Positions 1 through 10,075 are shown, counted from the first letter of the stretch. The stretch: 64,000 bases of DNA from Cyclobacteriaceae bacterium (GCA_019638285.1 JAHBUB010000010.1:1-64000), one strand, 5' to 3'. Notes: generated by a model from the letters alone, not told the origin. Program-made: numbers and translations.

Positions 1-2
1 GA

Positions 3-1523
3 TTGGAATACAGCTTCAATGAAGCACTGGGAGGACAAGATGGGGAGGCATTGTTTCAAAAAATTGCTGGAAGCACATGGAAGCCTGTATATGATGTAAA
101 CAATATCAAATCTAAGGATGGAATGGATATTCAAACCACCATTGATATTAACCTTCAGGATGTAGCCGAAACTGCTTTGCATCAGGCCATGGAACAGCAC
201 GAGGCGGATGCAGGAACTGTGGTGGTGATGGAAGTGAGCACGGGTCACATCAAGGCAATATCTAACCTAACGAGAGAGGGAAATAGATACGATGAAATAT
301 TTAATCATGCAGTAGGAGGTCTATTTGAGCCTGGCTCCACTTTCAAGTTAGTGACGATGATGGCACTTTTAGAGGAATCCAATATCAAACTGACCGATAG
401 TATTGATACAGGTAAGGGAGAATTTACATTTTATAAGAATACAGTAAGAGATCATCAAGAGGGAGGTTACGGAACGATAACAGTTCGTAGAGCATTTGAA
501 GTCTCCTCCAATGTGGCGATGGCCAAATTGCTAGATCATAATTTTGGTTTAAAGCCAGATAAATTTATTGATTACATAGATAAGCTCAAACTCTCCAAAC
601 CACTCGGTCTTCAAATAAAAGGAGAGGGCTATCCAAAAATATTTCGCCCTGGATCTAAAGGATGGAGTGGAATTACTTTGCCCTGGATGGCATATGGATA
701 TGGTCTTGAAATTACACCCATGCATACCTTGATGTTGTACAATGCAATTGCTAACAATGGAAAGATGATCAAGCCCATTTTTGTCACGGCAATTTCTAAG
801 GCAGATCAAGCAAAGAAGGAATTCAAGACAGAAGTCTTAAATAATAGAATTTGTTCCAGCGGCACGCTGAGCAAGCTTAGACTGTTACTGGAAGAAGTGG
901 TGGAAGAGGGAACCGCTAGTAATCTGAGGAATGCTCACTATAAAATTGCAGGAAAAACAGGTACTGCTCAGATTCTTGAGAATGGAAAATACACTAAAAA
1001 ATACATTACCTCATTTGTTGGATATTTTCCAGCGCATGATCCTAAGTATACCGCCATCGTGCTAATTAAAAACCCAAAAGGTTGGAGACAATACGGTAAT
1101 AATGTGGCGGGGCCTGTCTTTAAAGAAATTGCTGATAATATCTATTCGAGAGATATTAATCTGCACATGGCCATGGAGAAAAAGAAGGTATTAGAGGCTG
1201 GTGTTTTTCCGGTAATACAAGCAGGTAAACAGGATGAGCTCACCCTATTGTGCAATGAATTGGGTGTGTCCAATCATACTAAAACAGATGAAGACTGGAT
1301 AAGGGCTGTACGAAATGGCAATTCGGTTTTATGGGATAATAATACTGCGGCAAAAGATCAAGTGCCTGATGTAAAAGGCATGACTTTCCGAGATGCAATT
1401 TTTTTGCTGGAGCAATCAGGGTTGCAAGTAGAGCATGATGGAAAGGGGAGAGTAACAAAACAATCGTTGCAGCCTGGTACCAAAATAAATAAAGGGAAAA
1501 GAATACATATCAGTTTGAGTTGA
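3..1523 (+). CDS. ftsI: FtsI/PBP2-type peptidoglycan transpeptidase, 5'-truncated by window edge
   Basis: Septal class B penicillin-binding protein, which cross-links peptidoglycan in the periplasm during division. The visible 506 residues start in mid-protein: the frame is open to the window edge, and the N-terminal membrane anchor and most of the dimerisation domain are missing, so no start is assigned. The transpeptidase domain shows all three active-site motifs: STFK (about residue 112, nucleophilic Ser), SSN (168-170) and KTG (318-320, in AGKTGTAQ). A single PASTA domain follows at about 450-506, starting VPDVKGM. The family is usually 650-700 residues in Bacteroidota. It is the first visible gene of the dcw cluster. 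Its TGA stop shares one base with the murE ATG (TGATG), which suggests translational coupling. Identification is firm from motifs and context. Confidence 0.95.
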   Translation: MEYSFNEALGGQDGEALFQKIAGSTWKPVYDVNNIKSKDGMDIQTTIDINLQDVAETALHQAMEQHEADAGTVVVMEVSTGHIKAISNLTREGNRYDEIFNHAVGGLFEPGSTFKLVTMMALLEESNIKLTDSIDTGKGEFTFYKNTVRDHQEGGYGTITVRRAFEVSSNVAMAKLLDHNFGLKPDKFIDYIDKLKLSKPLGLQIKGEGYPKIFRPGSKGWSGITLPWMAYGYGLEITPMHTLMLYNAIANNGKMIKPIFVTAISKADQAKKEFKTEVLNNRICSSGTLSKLRLLLEEVVEEGTASNLRNAHYKIAGKTGTAQILENGKYTKKYITSFVGYFPAHDPKYTAIVLIKNPKGWRQYGNNVAGPVFKEIADNIYSRDINLHMAMEKKKVLEAGVFPVIQAGKQDELTLLCNELGVSNHTKTDEDWIRAVRNGNSVLWDNNTAAKDQVPDVKGMTFRDAIFLLEQSGLQVEHDGKGRVTKQSLQPGTKINKGKRIHISLS

Positions 1524-2986
1524 TGCGTGAATTAAAGGACATATTGTATAAAGTCAACATTACCTCTGCATCCGGTGATATGGGTATTTCCATTAATGGA
1601 ATAGCTTTTGATTCCCGAAAGGTAAAAGAAGGGTTTCTTTTTGTAGCCGTGAAGGGTACGCTATCTGATGGACACGATTTTATAAAAAGTGCTGTTCAAA
1701 AAGGTGCCAAAGCAATAGTTTCAGAAAAACTACCAGAAACACTTTCTCCTCATGTTACCTATGTCACTGTAAAAGACAGCGCCAAAGCCTTGGGTACCAT
1801 TGCAGCCAATTTTTACGACAATCCTTCTTCCAAACTGAAACTTGTAGGAGTGACAGGCACTAATGGAAAAACCACTGTGGTAACCCTGTTGTATAAATTA
1901 TTTACATCCCTGGGGTATTCCACTGGATTATTATCTACCGTAGAAAATAAAGTAAATAACGAAGTTATTCAAGCCACACACACTACACCAGATCCTATTC
2001 AAATCAATGAGTTGCTCGTTAAAATGTTGACAGCAGGATGCACGCATTGTTTTATGGAAGTGAGTTCACATGCAGTAGTGCAGGGTAGAGTGGAGGGGCT
2101 CACTTTTACGGGAGGCGTGTTCACCAATATTTCACATGATCACCTTGACTATCACCGAACCTTCGAAAGCTACATCAGAGCGAAAAAAGGATTTTTTGAT
2201 GAGTTGCCATCCGATGCGTTTGCGCTCGTAAATCTTGATGATAAGAGAGGAATGGTGATGTTGCAAAACACAAAAGCCGCCAAGAGGACTTATGCCTTGA
2301 AAAAGATGGCCGATTTTAAGGCAAAAGTGATGACTAATTCACTGGAAGGCCTTGAACTTGAAATAGAGAATAGAAATGTCTGGTTTAAGCTGATTGGTGA
2401 TTTCAATGCCTACAACTTACTTTCTGTATATGCCGCTGCAGTGCTGTTGGGTGAAGATTCAGAGAGTGTGCTAATGAGACTTTCTGCATTGACTGGAGCA
2501 GCGGGTCGATTCGAGTTAGTACTTCCGGGTTCAAAATTTACAGCTATTGTTGATTATTCACACACACCCGATGCGTTGAAAAATGTACTGGAAACCATTA
2601 CACAATTTAGAACTGGCCAGGAACAAGTGATTTCTATTGTGGGATGTGGCGGAGATAGGGATAAAATGAAAAGACCATTAATGGCTGCCATTGCTTGTAA
2701 ATATAGCAACAAGACCATTTTCACTTCAGACAACCCGCGCAGTGAAGACCCTATGGAAATCATTAAGGACATGCAAAAAGGTGTAGGGGTGACAGATGCG
2801 AAGAAGACATTGGTGATTGTAGACAGGGAGGAAGCCATAAAAACTGCGTGTATGATGGCAAAGGAAAAGGATATTATCCTGGTTGCAGGTAAAGGTCATG
2901 AGACTTATCAGGAGATAAATGGAGTGAAGTATCCATTTGATGATAAAGAAGTTTTGGAACGAATGTTAAAAATGTTTTCTAATTAG
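1523..2986 (+). CDS. murE: UDP-MurNAc-L-Ala-D-Glu:meso-diaminopimelate ligase MurE
   Basis: Cytoplasmic Mur ligase that adds the third stem-peptide residue to UDP-MurNAc-dipeptide using ATP. Length is 487 residues, normal for the family. The ATP-binding loop TGTNGKTT lies at about 111-118. The motif DNPR at about 403-406 marks specificity for meso-diaminopimelate rather than lysine, so this organism has DAP-type peptidoglycan (family knowledge applied to a visible motif). A C-terminal GKGHE is also present. I chose the ATG at 1523, which overlaps the ftsI stop, over a TTG one codon upstream. The next gene, mraY, begins 3 bases after the stop. Confidence 0.97.
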   Translation: MRELKDILYKVNITSASGDMGISINGIAFDSRKVKEGFLFVAVKGTLSDGHDFIKSAVQKGAKAIVSEKLPETLSPHVTYVTVKDSAKALGTIAANFYDNPSSKLKLVGVTGTNGKTTVVTLLYKLFTSLGYSTGLLSTVENKVNNEVIQATHTTPDPIQINELLVKMLTAGCTHCFMEVSSHAVVQGRVEGLTFTGGVFTNISHDHLDYHRTFESYIRAKKGFFDELPSDAFALVNLDDKRGMVMLQNTKAAKRTYALKKMADFKAKVMTNSLEGLELEIENRNVWFKLIGDFNAYNLLSVYAAAVLLGEDSESVLMRLSALTGAAGRFELVLPGSKFTAIVDYSHTPDALKNVLETITQFRTGQEQVISIVGCGGDRDKMKRPLMAAIACKYSNKTIFTSDNPRSEDPMEIIKDMQKGVGVTDAKKTLVIVDREEAIKTACMMAKEKDIILVAGKGHETYQEINGVKYPFDDKEVLERMLKMFSN

Positions 2987-2989
2987 AAA

Positions 2990-4207
2990 ATGCTGTATTA
3001 CTTATTCGATTATTTAGATAAGCATTACGACCTCATGGGAACAGGTGTATTTCAATACATTTCTTTTCGTGCAGGTGCGGCCGCAGTATTATCATTGGTG
3101 ATTACTATTACCCTAGGAAAAAATCTAATTAATTTTTTAAGAAGGAAACAGGTAGGAGAGGATATTCGCGACTTAGGACTGGAAGGACAAATTCAAAAAA
3201 AAGGAACCCCAACAATGGGTGGCCTTATTATTATTGGAGCAATCTTAATTCCAACAATTCTCTTTGCCCGCATTGATAATATTTATGTTATTCTTTTACT
3301 CATCACTACAGTTTGGTTGGGGGCAATTGGTTTGCTAGATGATTACATTAAGGTTTTTAAGAAATACAAGGGAGGCCTGGCAGGAAAGTTTAAAATTATC
3401 GGACAGGTGGGATTGGGTTTGATCGTGGGACTTGTACTTTATTTTCACAAGGATGTGGTGATAAGGCAAATGAAGCCGATGCAGGGTGTGGTAATTGCAT
3501 CCAATGAAGTGATGCCCACTCCTTATGAAGACGTGAAGTCTACCAAAACAACGGTGCCATTTTTAAAGAACAATGAATTGGATTATTCCAGCATTATCCC
3601 CTTTATTCCTAAAAATTATACATGGGTAATTTATGTATTGATGGTAGTGTTGGTGGTTACAACAATATCAAATGGCGCCAATATTACTGATGGCATTGAT
3701 GGATTAGCTGCTGGAACCTCAGCCATTATTGGGCTAACACTGGCAATTTTTGCTTACCTATCCGGTCGTGTTGACTTTAGTAATTATCTCAATATTATGT
3801 ACATCCCTAATCTGGGAGAATTGGTAATTTTTTGCACTGCATTTGTAGGGGCTTGCCTAGGCTTTCTTTGGTACAATGCTTATCCGGCACAGGTGTTTAT
3901 GGGAGACACAGGCAGCCTTGCATTGGGAGGAATTATTGCAGTGCTGGCGTTAGCGGTACGAAAAGAAATTATGATTCCTGTGTTGTGCGGTATTTTTATT
4001 ATTGAGAATATTTCAGTGATACTGCAGGTTTCCTATTTTAAGTACACAAGAAGGAAATATGGAGAGGGGCGGAGAATTTTCCTAATGGCACCCATTCATC
4101 ACCACTATCAAAAGGTGGGTATACATGAATCAAAAATAGTAACGCGCTTTTGGATTGTTGGAATTTTGCTGGCAATACTAAGTCTTGCAACATTGAAATT
4201 GAGATAA
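2990..4207 (+). CDS. mraY: phospho-N-acetylmuramoyl-pentapeptide transferase MraY
   Basis: Integral membrane enzyme that transfers phospho-MurNAc-pentapeptide from UDP to undecaprenyl phosphate, giving lipid I. It has 405 residues with about ten hydrophobic segments. Family motifs are LLDDYIKV (catalytic Asp pair, about residue 117), [23 protein letters not shown] and MAPIHHHY near the C-terminus. It is about 45 residues longer than the E. coli enzyme. The extra length is a soluble insertion at roughly 155-205, which I believe is common in Bacteroidota MraY but could not check. The TAA stop overlaps the murD ATG (TAATG). ATG start, no clear Shine-Dalgarno. Confidence 0.97.
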   Translation: MLYYLFDYLDKHYDLMGTGVFQYISFRAGAAAVLSLVITITLGKNLINFLRRKQVGEDIRDLGLEGQIQKKGTPTMGGLIIIGAILIPTILFARIDNIYVILLLITTVWLGAIGLLDDYIKVFKKYKGGLAGKFKIIGQVGLGLIVGLVLYFHKDVVIRQMKPMQGVVIASNEVMPTPYEDVKSTKTTVPFLKNNELDYSSIIPFIPKNYTWVIYVLMVVLVVTTISNGANITDGIDGLAAGTSAIIGLTLAIFAYLSGRVDFSNYLNIMYIPNLGELVIFCTAFVGACLGFLWYNAYPAQVFMGDTGSLALGGIIAVLALAVRKEIMIPVLCGIFIIENISVILQVSYFKYTRRKYGEGRRIFLMAPIHHHYQKVGIHESKIVTRFWIVGILLAILSLATLKLR

Positions 4208-5568
4208 TGAACAGAGTAGTGATCATAGGAGCAGGTGAAAGTGGAACAGGAGCGGCCTTGTTGGCAAAAGCCAAAGGGTATGATGTTTTTCTGTCCGAGA
4301 TATTCAACATAAGAGAAAGCTTCAAAGCAGAAATGAAGGAGGCCGATATTGAGTTTGAAGAAGGGGCACACTCTCTTGATAAAATCTTGAATGCTGATCT
4401 TGTGATCAAAAGCCCAGGCATACCTTACAAAGAGGACATTATTCAACAAATAATAAAAAATGGAATTGAGGTTATTGATGAGATAGAATTTGGATTTCGT
4501 TTCCTCAAAGGTAAAGTGATTGCCATTTCAGGCACAAATGGTAAAACTACTACCACATTGCTTACCTATCATATCTTAAAAGAAGCAGGACTGGATGTGG
4601 CGCTTGCGGGAAATGTAGGAGAGAGCCTTGCGCGTAAACTGGTAACCAGGGATTACGATTGGTACGTAATTGAAGTGAGCAGTTATCAGTTGGATGGCAC
4701 GACCACTTTCAAACCCGATATAGCAGTATTGCTCAACATTACGCCCGATCATCTGGATCGTTATGATTATAAGTTTGAACTCTACATCGATTCGAAGTTT
4801 AGATTGTTAACGAATATGGAGCCTGCAGGGCAATATATTTATTATGAGGAGGATCCAATCCTTAGCAAGGAAACACCGACCAGGCATATTGCGTCAACGA
4901 TCAATACTATTTCTTTAAGGGGAAATAAAGTTTCTCAGGCCTATTTTGACGGCATGGAAATGAATTTTCATATAGGAACAAAATCTTTTTCAATAAAACA
5001 GGAAGACACTACACTTAAAGGGCCCCATAACTTAATTAATACCATGGCGGCAGTCTCTTCGGCATGTTATGCAGGAGTGAGTGTGGAAGCAATTAGGGCT
5101 GGACTTAGAACTTTTAAAAATGCACCTCACCGACTAGAATCAATTGCAGAAATCAACAATGTAGAATTCATCAACGACTCCAAGGCCACCAATGTTGACT
5201 CAGTGATCTATGCGCTCGGAAGTTATTCAAACCCTCTGATCTGGATTGTTGGTGGAGTGGATAAGGGAAATGATTACGATTTGATAAAAGAGCAAGTAAA
5301 GGAAAAAGTGAAGGCATTGATTTGCCTGGGTGTTGATAATAAAAAACTGAAAGACTACTTCTCAGGAATTGTGCCCGTCATTATGGAAACACAAAGTGTA
5401 AAGGAATTAGTAAGAATGGCCTTAAAAGCGTCTGAAGAAGGTGATGTGGTTTTGCTATCACCTGCCTGTGCAAGCTTTGATTTATTCAAGAATTACATCG
5501 ACCGTGGGAATCAGTTTAGAGAGGCCGTGCTGGAATTGAAAAGTGAAACAGAAAATAAAGCATCATGA
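4207..5568 (+). CDS. murD: UDP-N-acetylmuramoylalanine:D-glutamate ligase MurD
   Basis: Cytoplasmic Mur ligase that adds D-glutamate to UDP-MurNAc-L-alanine. Length is 453 residues from the ATG at 4207, which overlaps the mraY stop by one base. The open frame extends 19 codons further upstream into mraY, but that extension (start MDCWNF) is not MurD-like, so I set it aside. Visible features are the N-terminal nucleotide-fold glycine pattern IIGAGESGTG, the ATP loop SGTNGKTTT, the Mur-ligase motif NDSKATN at about 320 and LSPACASFD near the C-terminus. ftsW starts inside its stop (ATGA overlap). The identification is secure. Confidence 0.97.
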   Translation: MNRVVIIGAGESGTGAALLAKAKGYDVFLSEIFNIRESFKAEMKEADIEFEEGAHSLDKILNADLVIKSPGIPYKEDIIQQIIKNGIEVIDEIEFGFRFLKGKVIAISGTNGKTTTTLLTYHILKEAGLDVALAGNVGESLARKLVTRDYDWYVIEVSSYQLDGTTTFKPDIAVLLNITPDHLDRYDYKFELYIDSKFRLLTNMEPAGQYIYYEEDPILSKETPTRHIASTINTISLRGNKVSQAYFDGMEMNFHIGTKSFSIKQEDTTLKGPHNLINTMAAVSSACYAGVSVEAIRAGLRTFKNAPHRLESIAEINNVEFINDSKATNVDSVIYALGSYSNPLIWIVGGVDKGNDYDLIKEQVKEKVKALICLGVDNKKLKDYFSGIVPVIMETQSVKELVRMALKASEEGDVVLLSPACASFDLFKNYIDRGNQFREAVLELKSETENKAS

Positions 5569-6728
5569 ACAAGGTAAAAGAATGGGCTGATAAAAATTTG
5601 CAAGGGGATCCTGTGATTTGGGCAGTTGTATTTGCCTTATCTGTCATCAGCATCCTGCTAGTGTACAGTTCTATTGGAACCTTAGCGTATAAGCGCACGG
5701 TGAGCCCAGAAATGTATTTGATTAAGCACACATTCATGGTCTTTCTTGGATTGGGCGCCATGTGGGTTGCACATAAAATTGATTATAGATATTATTCAAA
5801 AATATCCCGATTGGCACTGTGGGTAAGTGTTCCGCTGCTGATTTATACTTTTACCAACGGGACTACGCTCAATGACGCGGCACGGTGGATTACGCTACCA
5901 ATTATCAATACATCCTTTCAGCCTTCAGATTTTGCAAGCCTTGCTTTGATTATTAATCTGGCAAGTATGCTTTCCAAGAAACAACAAAACATTGATGATA
6001 TAAAAGATTCACTCATCCCTATTTTGATTTGGGTAGGGGTGATCTGCGGATTGATTGCATTAACAAACCTGTCTACTGCCGTCCTATTGTTTGCCACCTC
6101 TATGCTGATCATGTTCATTGGACGTGTACCTGTAAAATATTTGACCATGTTGGTCTTGGTGGGCGCATTAGCAGGTGCTATCGCTTTCAAATTTGGTGTG
6201 AGGGGCGAGACCGCAAAGAATCGCATCACTAGTTTTGTAAACGGAACTGAACTTCCTTTCCAGGCGAAGCATGCGCGCATTGCTGTGGCAACGGGGGGAA
6301 TTACAGGAAAGGGTCCTGGAAACAGTGATCAACGAAATATTCTTCCTCATCCTTATTCAGATTTTATCTATGCTATTCTCATTGAAGAGTATGGCATGAT
6401 TGGAGGCGTGGTGTTATTGGGGTTGTATTTACTTCTTCTTCATCGCGGGATGAAGGCGGCCTATAATAGTGAACGGGCTTTTGGTGGACTGCTGTCAGCG
6501 GGACTCAGTTTCGATCTGGTTTGTCAGGCGATGGTAAACATGGGTGTAGTAGTAGGCCTTGGTCCTATCACGGGGCAACCGCTGCCATTGATAAGCATGG
6601 GAGGCACCGCCATGATTTTTACAGGATTGTCTGTGGGAATAATATTAAGTGTAAGCAGAGGAGAGCGGGATGAGCAATGGCAACAAAATATGAATACGGA
6701 GTCTAAACATGTAGCAAAAGCAGCTTGA
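5565..6728 (+). CDS. ftsW: FtsW, SEDS-family septal peptidoglycan glycosyltransferase
   Basis: Polytopic membrane protein of the SEDS family, which polymerises lipid II at the septum together with the class B PBP encoded by ftsI. It has 387 residues and about ten hydrophobic segments. Typical motifs are ARWITLP followed by FQPSDFASL, the loop GPGNSDQRNILPHPYSDFI, and QPLPLISMGGT near the end. RodA is the main alternative, but the position between murD and murG argues for FtsW. The start ATG overlaps the murD stop by four bases, and its TGA is overlapped by the TTG start of murG. Confidence 0.95.
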   Translation: MNKVKEWADKNLQGDPVIWAVVFALSVISILLVYSSIGTLAYKRTVSPEMYLIKHTFMVFLGLGAMWVAHKIDYRYYSKISRLALWVSVPLLIYTFTNGTTLNDAARWITLPIINTSFQPSDFASLALIINLASMLSKKQQNIDDIKDSLIPILIWVGVICGLIALTNLSTAVLLFATSMLIMFIGRVPVKYLTMLVLVGALAGAIAFKFGVRGETAKNRITSFVNGTELPFQAKHARIAVATGGITGKGPGNSDQRNILPHPYSDFIYAILIEEYGMIGGVVLLGLYLLLLHRGMKAAYNSERAFGGLLSAGLSFDLVCQAMVNMGVVVGLGPITGQPLPLISMGGTAMIFTGLSVGIILSVSRGERDEQWQQNMNTESKHVAKAA

Positions 6729-7840
6729 AAGAAAATCAACCATATCGCCTAATCATAAGTGGAGGTGGAACAGGGGGTCATGTATTCCCTGCCATCGCGA
6801 TAGCTTCTGCATTTAAGTCTCGCTTCCCGAATTCGGATATTTTATTTGTGGGTGCAGAGGGGAGAATGGAAATGACACGTGTGCCTGAGGCGGGATATAG
6901 AATTATCGGATTGTGGATCAGTGGTCTGCAGAGAAAAATAACATTCTCCAATCTAATGTTTCCTTTCAAGTTGCTCTCAAGTTACCTAAAGGCAAAAGCC
7001 ATTGTTGCAGAATTCAAACCGCACGCAGTGATTGGAACTGGCGGATATGCCAGTGGTCCTATAATGCTGGCTGCAAGTCGACTCAAAATCCCTTCGCTTG
7101 TTCAGGAGCAGAATTCTTATGCTGGGTTAACTAACAAAAGATTGGCACGACATGCCACAAAAATTTGTGTGGCCTATCCGAATATGGATAAGTATTTCCC
7201 CGCAAGCAAACTTGTGGTAACAGGTAACCCTGTAAGAAGTGATCTCCTCGATTTAAAAACCAAGAGAAATGAAGCGTTAAAATATTTTGTGTTCAGTGAA
7301 AAAGAGAGAACACTTTTAATAATTGGAGGTAGCCTTGGAGCAAAGACAATAAATGAGAGTATACTTTCCGGCTTGGACAAACTTATTGATGCGCGCGTAC
7401 AGGTAGTGTGGCAAACAGGAAAGATTTATTACGATACCATAAAATTAAAAACAGCGGATAAAGATTTGAGAAGAATTCGCATTTATGATTTTATAAAACA
7501 AATGGATTTGGCTTATGCAGTCAGTGACGCAGTGATTTCAAGGTCGGGCGCGCTGGCCATTTCGGAGTTATGCATAGCAGGTAAGCCTGCCATTTTTGTG
7601 CCTTCTCCCAATGTAGCGGAAGATCATCAGACAAAGAATGCAATGGCATTAGTGAACGAGGGGGCTGCCATTATGATAAGAAATAGCGAAGCGAGGAGGC
7701 AATTGGTAGATGAGGCTTTGAAATTGATATATGATCAACAGCAAAGTGATCGGTTGTCTAAAAACATACACGCCTTGGGGAAACCCAATGCAGCAGAAGA
7801 TATTGTTAATGAAATTGAAAAATTAGTCGCGTGCAATTAA
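6725..7840 (+). CDS. murG: UDP-GlcNAc:lipid I N-acetylglucosaminyltransferase MurG
   Basis: Peripheral membrane GT28 enzyme that converts lipid I to lipid II on the inner face of the cytoplasmic membrane. It has 371 residues. The N-terminal SGGGTGGHVFPA motif sits at about residues 12-23, with EQNSYAG and, in the donor-binding half, SRSGALAISEL followed by PSPNVAEDHQTKNA. The only in-frame start that keeps the first beta strand is a TTG at 6725, which overlaps the ftsW stop by four bases, so initiation probably depends on coupling. The murC GTG start lies 10 bases inside its 3' end. Confidence 0.96.
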   Translation: MKENQPYRLIISGGGTGGHVFPAIAIASAFKSRFPNSDILFVGAEGRMEMTRVPEAGYRIIGLWISGLQRKITFSNLMFPFKLLSSYLKAKAIVAEFKPHAVIGTGGYASGPIMLAASRLKIPSLVQEQNSYAGLTNKRLARHATKICVAYPNMDKYFPASKLVVTGNPVRSDLLDLKTKRNEALKYFVFSEKERTLLIIGGSLGAKTINESILSGLDKLIDARVQVVWQTGKIYYDTIKLKTADKDLRRIRIYDFIKQMDLAYAVSDAVISRSGALAISELCIAGKPAIFVPSPNVAEDHQTKNAMALVNEGAAIMIRNSEARRQLVDEALKLIYDQQQSDRLSKNIHALGKPNAAEDIVNEIEKLVACN

Positions 7841-9231
7841 ATCAATACGATACGGTTTACTTTCTGGGTGTAGGTGGCATCGGAATGAGCGCTTTGGCAC
7901 GATGGTTCAACAGGCAGGGTATGTTTGTGGCTGGATATGATCGGACATCCACTCCTTTGACGAAAGAATTGGAAAAGGAGGGAGTAAAAATCCACTTTGA
8001 GGATGATGTTGCATTGATTCCTTCACAAGTGGATAATGACAAAACCTTATTTGTCTATACACCGGCTATTCCAAAAGATCATAAAGAATATAATTACTTA
8101 AAAGGAAAGGGTTATACAATTTTAAAGAGGTCTGAGGTTTTAGGGCTTATCACAAAGTCACACAAAACAATAGCGGTCGCAGGCACACATGGTAAAACCA
8201 CCACTTCTTCGCTAATCACCCACATTTTAAAGGTGGCAGGCGTAAATATGGTTGCCTTTTTGGGAGGAGTGATAACCAATTATGCATCCAATCTGGTTTC
8301 TGAAGGAGAAGCAGGGGAAAATACTGTTGTTGTGGTAGAAGCGGATGAGTTTGATAGATCATTTTTGAGGTTATTTCCTGATATTGCTGTCATTACTTCT
8401 GTGGATGCAGATCATCTGGATATCTATGGGAATCATCAGGAATTGATCAAGTCATTCACTGACTTTACTAAACAGATCAATAAAGGGGGATTGCTCGTAA
8501 AGCATGAATCAATTCGCGTCATCGACAATGAGTTGGATGGAGTGGAGGTTAATACTTATGGCATGAACCGGGGACAATTTTTTGCCAGTCGAATAATTCC
8601 GCTTGGGCGGGATGGATTTTTTGAATTCAATCTCATTGGCTTTGCCTCAGAGATAGAAAAAATTAAACTTGGCGTCCCTGGTTTTCATAATATGGAAAAT
8701 GCAATCGCTGCTGTCATTGTAGCGAAGCATTTAGGAGTAAATGATGCATCCATTAAGGAGGCATTGAATTCTTTTACAGGCGTGAAAAGACGCTTTGAAT
8801 TTATTATTAAGCGTGACGATCTCATCTATGTGGATGACTATGCGCATCACCCAACAGAAATAACAGCATTTCTGTCTTCTTTACGAGCCATGTATCCTGA
8901 AAAGAAGATCACAGCGATATTTCAACCGCATTTATATTCTCGCACGCGGGATTTTGCGGATGAGTTTTCAAGGAGTTTGAGTATTGCAGATGAGGTGTTG
9001 CTCATGGATTTGTACCCTGCCCGAGAGCAACCAATCCCTGGAGTTTCATCAGATATGCTTTTTGGTGCTATTTCAAGTGCTGTTAAAGTAAGGTGTACAA
9101 AAAAGGACGTAGTGCAAAAGTTGGAAGACATGGATGTGGAGGTGATTGCCACGATCGGGGCAGGAGACATTGATACTTGTGTGGGGCCAATTAAAGAATT
9201 GTTGGAAAATAAATATCAAAGACAATCATGA
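7831..9231 (+). CDS. murC: UDP-N-acetylmuramate:L-alanine ligase MurC
   Basis: Cytoplasmic Mur ligase that adds the first amino acid, L-alanine, to UDP-MurNAc. It has 466 residues. Motifs: FLGVGGIGMSALA at the N-terminus, the ATP loop AGTHGKTTTSS, VEADEFDRSF, DDYAHHPTEI and FQPHLYSRT, all characteristic of MurC. The start is a GTG that overlaps murG by 10 bases. No D-Ala-D-Ala ligase follows, unlike in many Proteobacteria; ftsQ comes directly, with a four-base overlap. Confidence 0.97.
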   Translation: MQLNQYDTVYFLGVGGIGMSALARWFNRQGMFVAGYDRTSTPLTKELEKEGVKIHFEDDVALIPSQVDNDKTLFVYTPAIPKDHKEYNYLKGKGYTILKRSEVLGLITKSHKTIAVAGTHGKTTTSSLITHILKVAGVNMVAFLGGVITNYASNLVSEGEAGENTVVVVEADEFDRSFLRLFPDIAVITSVDADHLDIYGNHQELIKSFTDFTKQINKGGLLVKHESIRVIDNELDGVEVNTYGMNRGQFFASRIIPLGRDGFFEFNLIGFASEIEKIKLGVPGFHNMENAIAAVIVAKHLGVNDASIKEALNSFTGVKRRFEFIIKRDDLIYVDDYAHHPTEITAFLSSLRAMYPEKKITAIFQPHLYSRTRDFADEFSRSLSIADEVLLMDLYPAREQPIPGVSSDMLFGAISSAVKVRCTKKDVVQKLEDMDVEVIATIGAGDIDTCVGPIKELLENKYQRQS

Positions 9232-9992
9232 AGCTTAAGTGGAACATGCGTACTGAGGCGAAAATAACGATTGCTATAGCTGGGTTATTCCTATTGATTG
9301 CATTCGGTGAACGCAAGCAAAGTGGAACAGTATGCAAGGACATTGTGGTGGATATGGAAAATACGAATGAAAACCACTTTCTGGAGGAAGCTGATATATT
9401 GGAGATAATCGATAACAGTGGTCAAACCATTATTGGAAAAAATATTGAGGAAATTAATTTACGTGCACTGGAAAATAAGCTGGAGATGGATAGGCACATC
9501 AGCAGAGCCGAAATATTTGGTGATGTAAAGGGTAACCTAACGGTGAATGTGACATTGAGAAGACCCATAGCCCGGTTGGTGAGAACGGATGGTCCCGATG
9601 CCTACGTGGCAGAAGATGGTAAGGTGATGGAGACCTCCGAGAAATACTCAGCACGCATTATTCTGGTAAGTGGCGATATCGTCAAAAAACTTATTAACAC
9701 GGGTGATTTGAATGCTTTGCCCGAAGGATTGGAGTTAATGGCAATGATTGAATTTGTAAATAAGGACAAGTTCTGGAAAGCACAGGTAGCTCAATTGGAT
9801 TTTAATAAATCAGGTAAGGTATTTATCTACCCTCAGGTAACAGGTCAGATAGTTGAGTTTGGATTGCCAGAAAACATTGAAGAGAAATTCAGAAAACTTA
9901 TGATTTTCTATAAAGAGATATTACCGCAGATGGGTTGGACAAAGTATGATAGAGTAAATATAGAATATGAAGGACAAGTAATCGCTGAGTAG
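9228..9992 (+). CDS. ftsQ: FtsQ/DivIB-type cell division protein
   Basis: Bitopic divisome protein linking the early cytoplasmic ring to the septal synthases. It has 254 residues: a short cytoplasmic tail, one hydrophobic segment at about 13-27, then a periplasmic POTRA-like region at about 40-110 (ending near LRRPIARLV) and a FtsQ beta domain. Sequence identity in this family is low. The call rests on topology, size and position between murC and ftsA. The ATG overlaps the murC stop. The 105 bases downstream are AT-rich and contain short repeats, so this is the first sizeable gap in the cluster. Confidence 0.9.
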   Translation: MKLKWNMRTEAKITIAIAGLFLLIAFGERKQSGTVCKDIVVDMENTNENHFLEEADILEIIDNSGQTIIGKNIEEINLRALENKLEMDRHISRAEIFGDVKGNLTVNVTLRRPIARLVRTDGPDAYVAEDGKVMETSEKYSARIILVSGDIVKKLINTGDLNALPEGLELMAMIEFVNKDKFWKAQVAQLDFNKSGKVFIYPQVTGQIVEFGLPENIEEKFRKLMIFYKEILPQMGWTKYDRVNIEYEGQVIAE

Positions 9993-10001
9993 TAAATAGT
10001 A

Positions 10002-10075
10002 GTTAGTCTTGAGTATGCTACCGACTAAATATTAAATACTAGGGACTAAAAACTAAGGACTAAAAATAACAACCA
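10002..10075. repeat. AT-rich short repeats between ftsQ and ftsA
   Basis: The heptamer GACTAAA occurs at 10023-10029, 10044-10050 and 10058-10064, and an inverted relative (TTAGTC) lies near 10011. The segment may fold into weak AT-rich hairpins. It is the only gap longer than about 35 bases in the dcw cluster, so it could hold a promoter or a processing site for ftsA-ftsZ. I see no TAnnTTTG box in it. No function is assigned. Confidence 0.5.

Noticed and set aside
1520-1522. TTG start for murE one codon before the ATG
   Set aside because: The ATG at 1523 overlaps the ftsI stop as in the other dcw junctions and fits family length; the TTG adds only one residue.
4150-4206. N-terminal extension of murD into mraY
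   Set aside because: The 19 extra residues overlap mraY coding sequence and do not resemble MurD; the ATG at 4207 abuts the mraY stop.
4038-4449. Minus-strand open frames opposite mraY and murD
   Set aside because: They lie over conserved coding sequence on the other strand and have no homology I recognise; treated as shadows.
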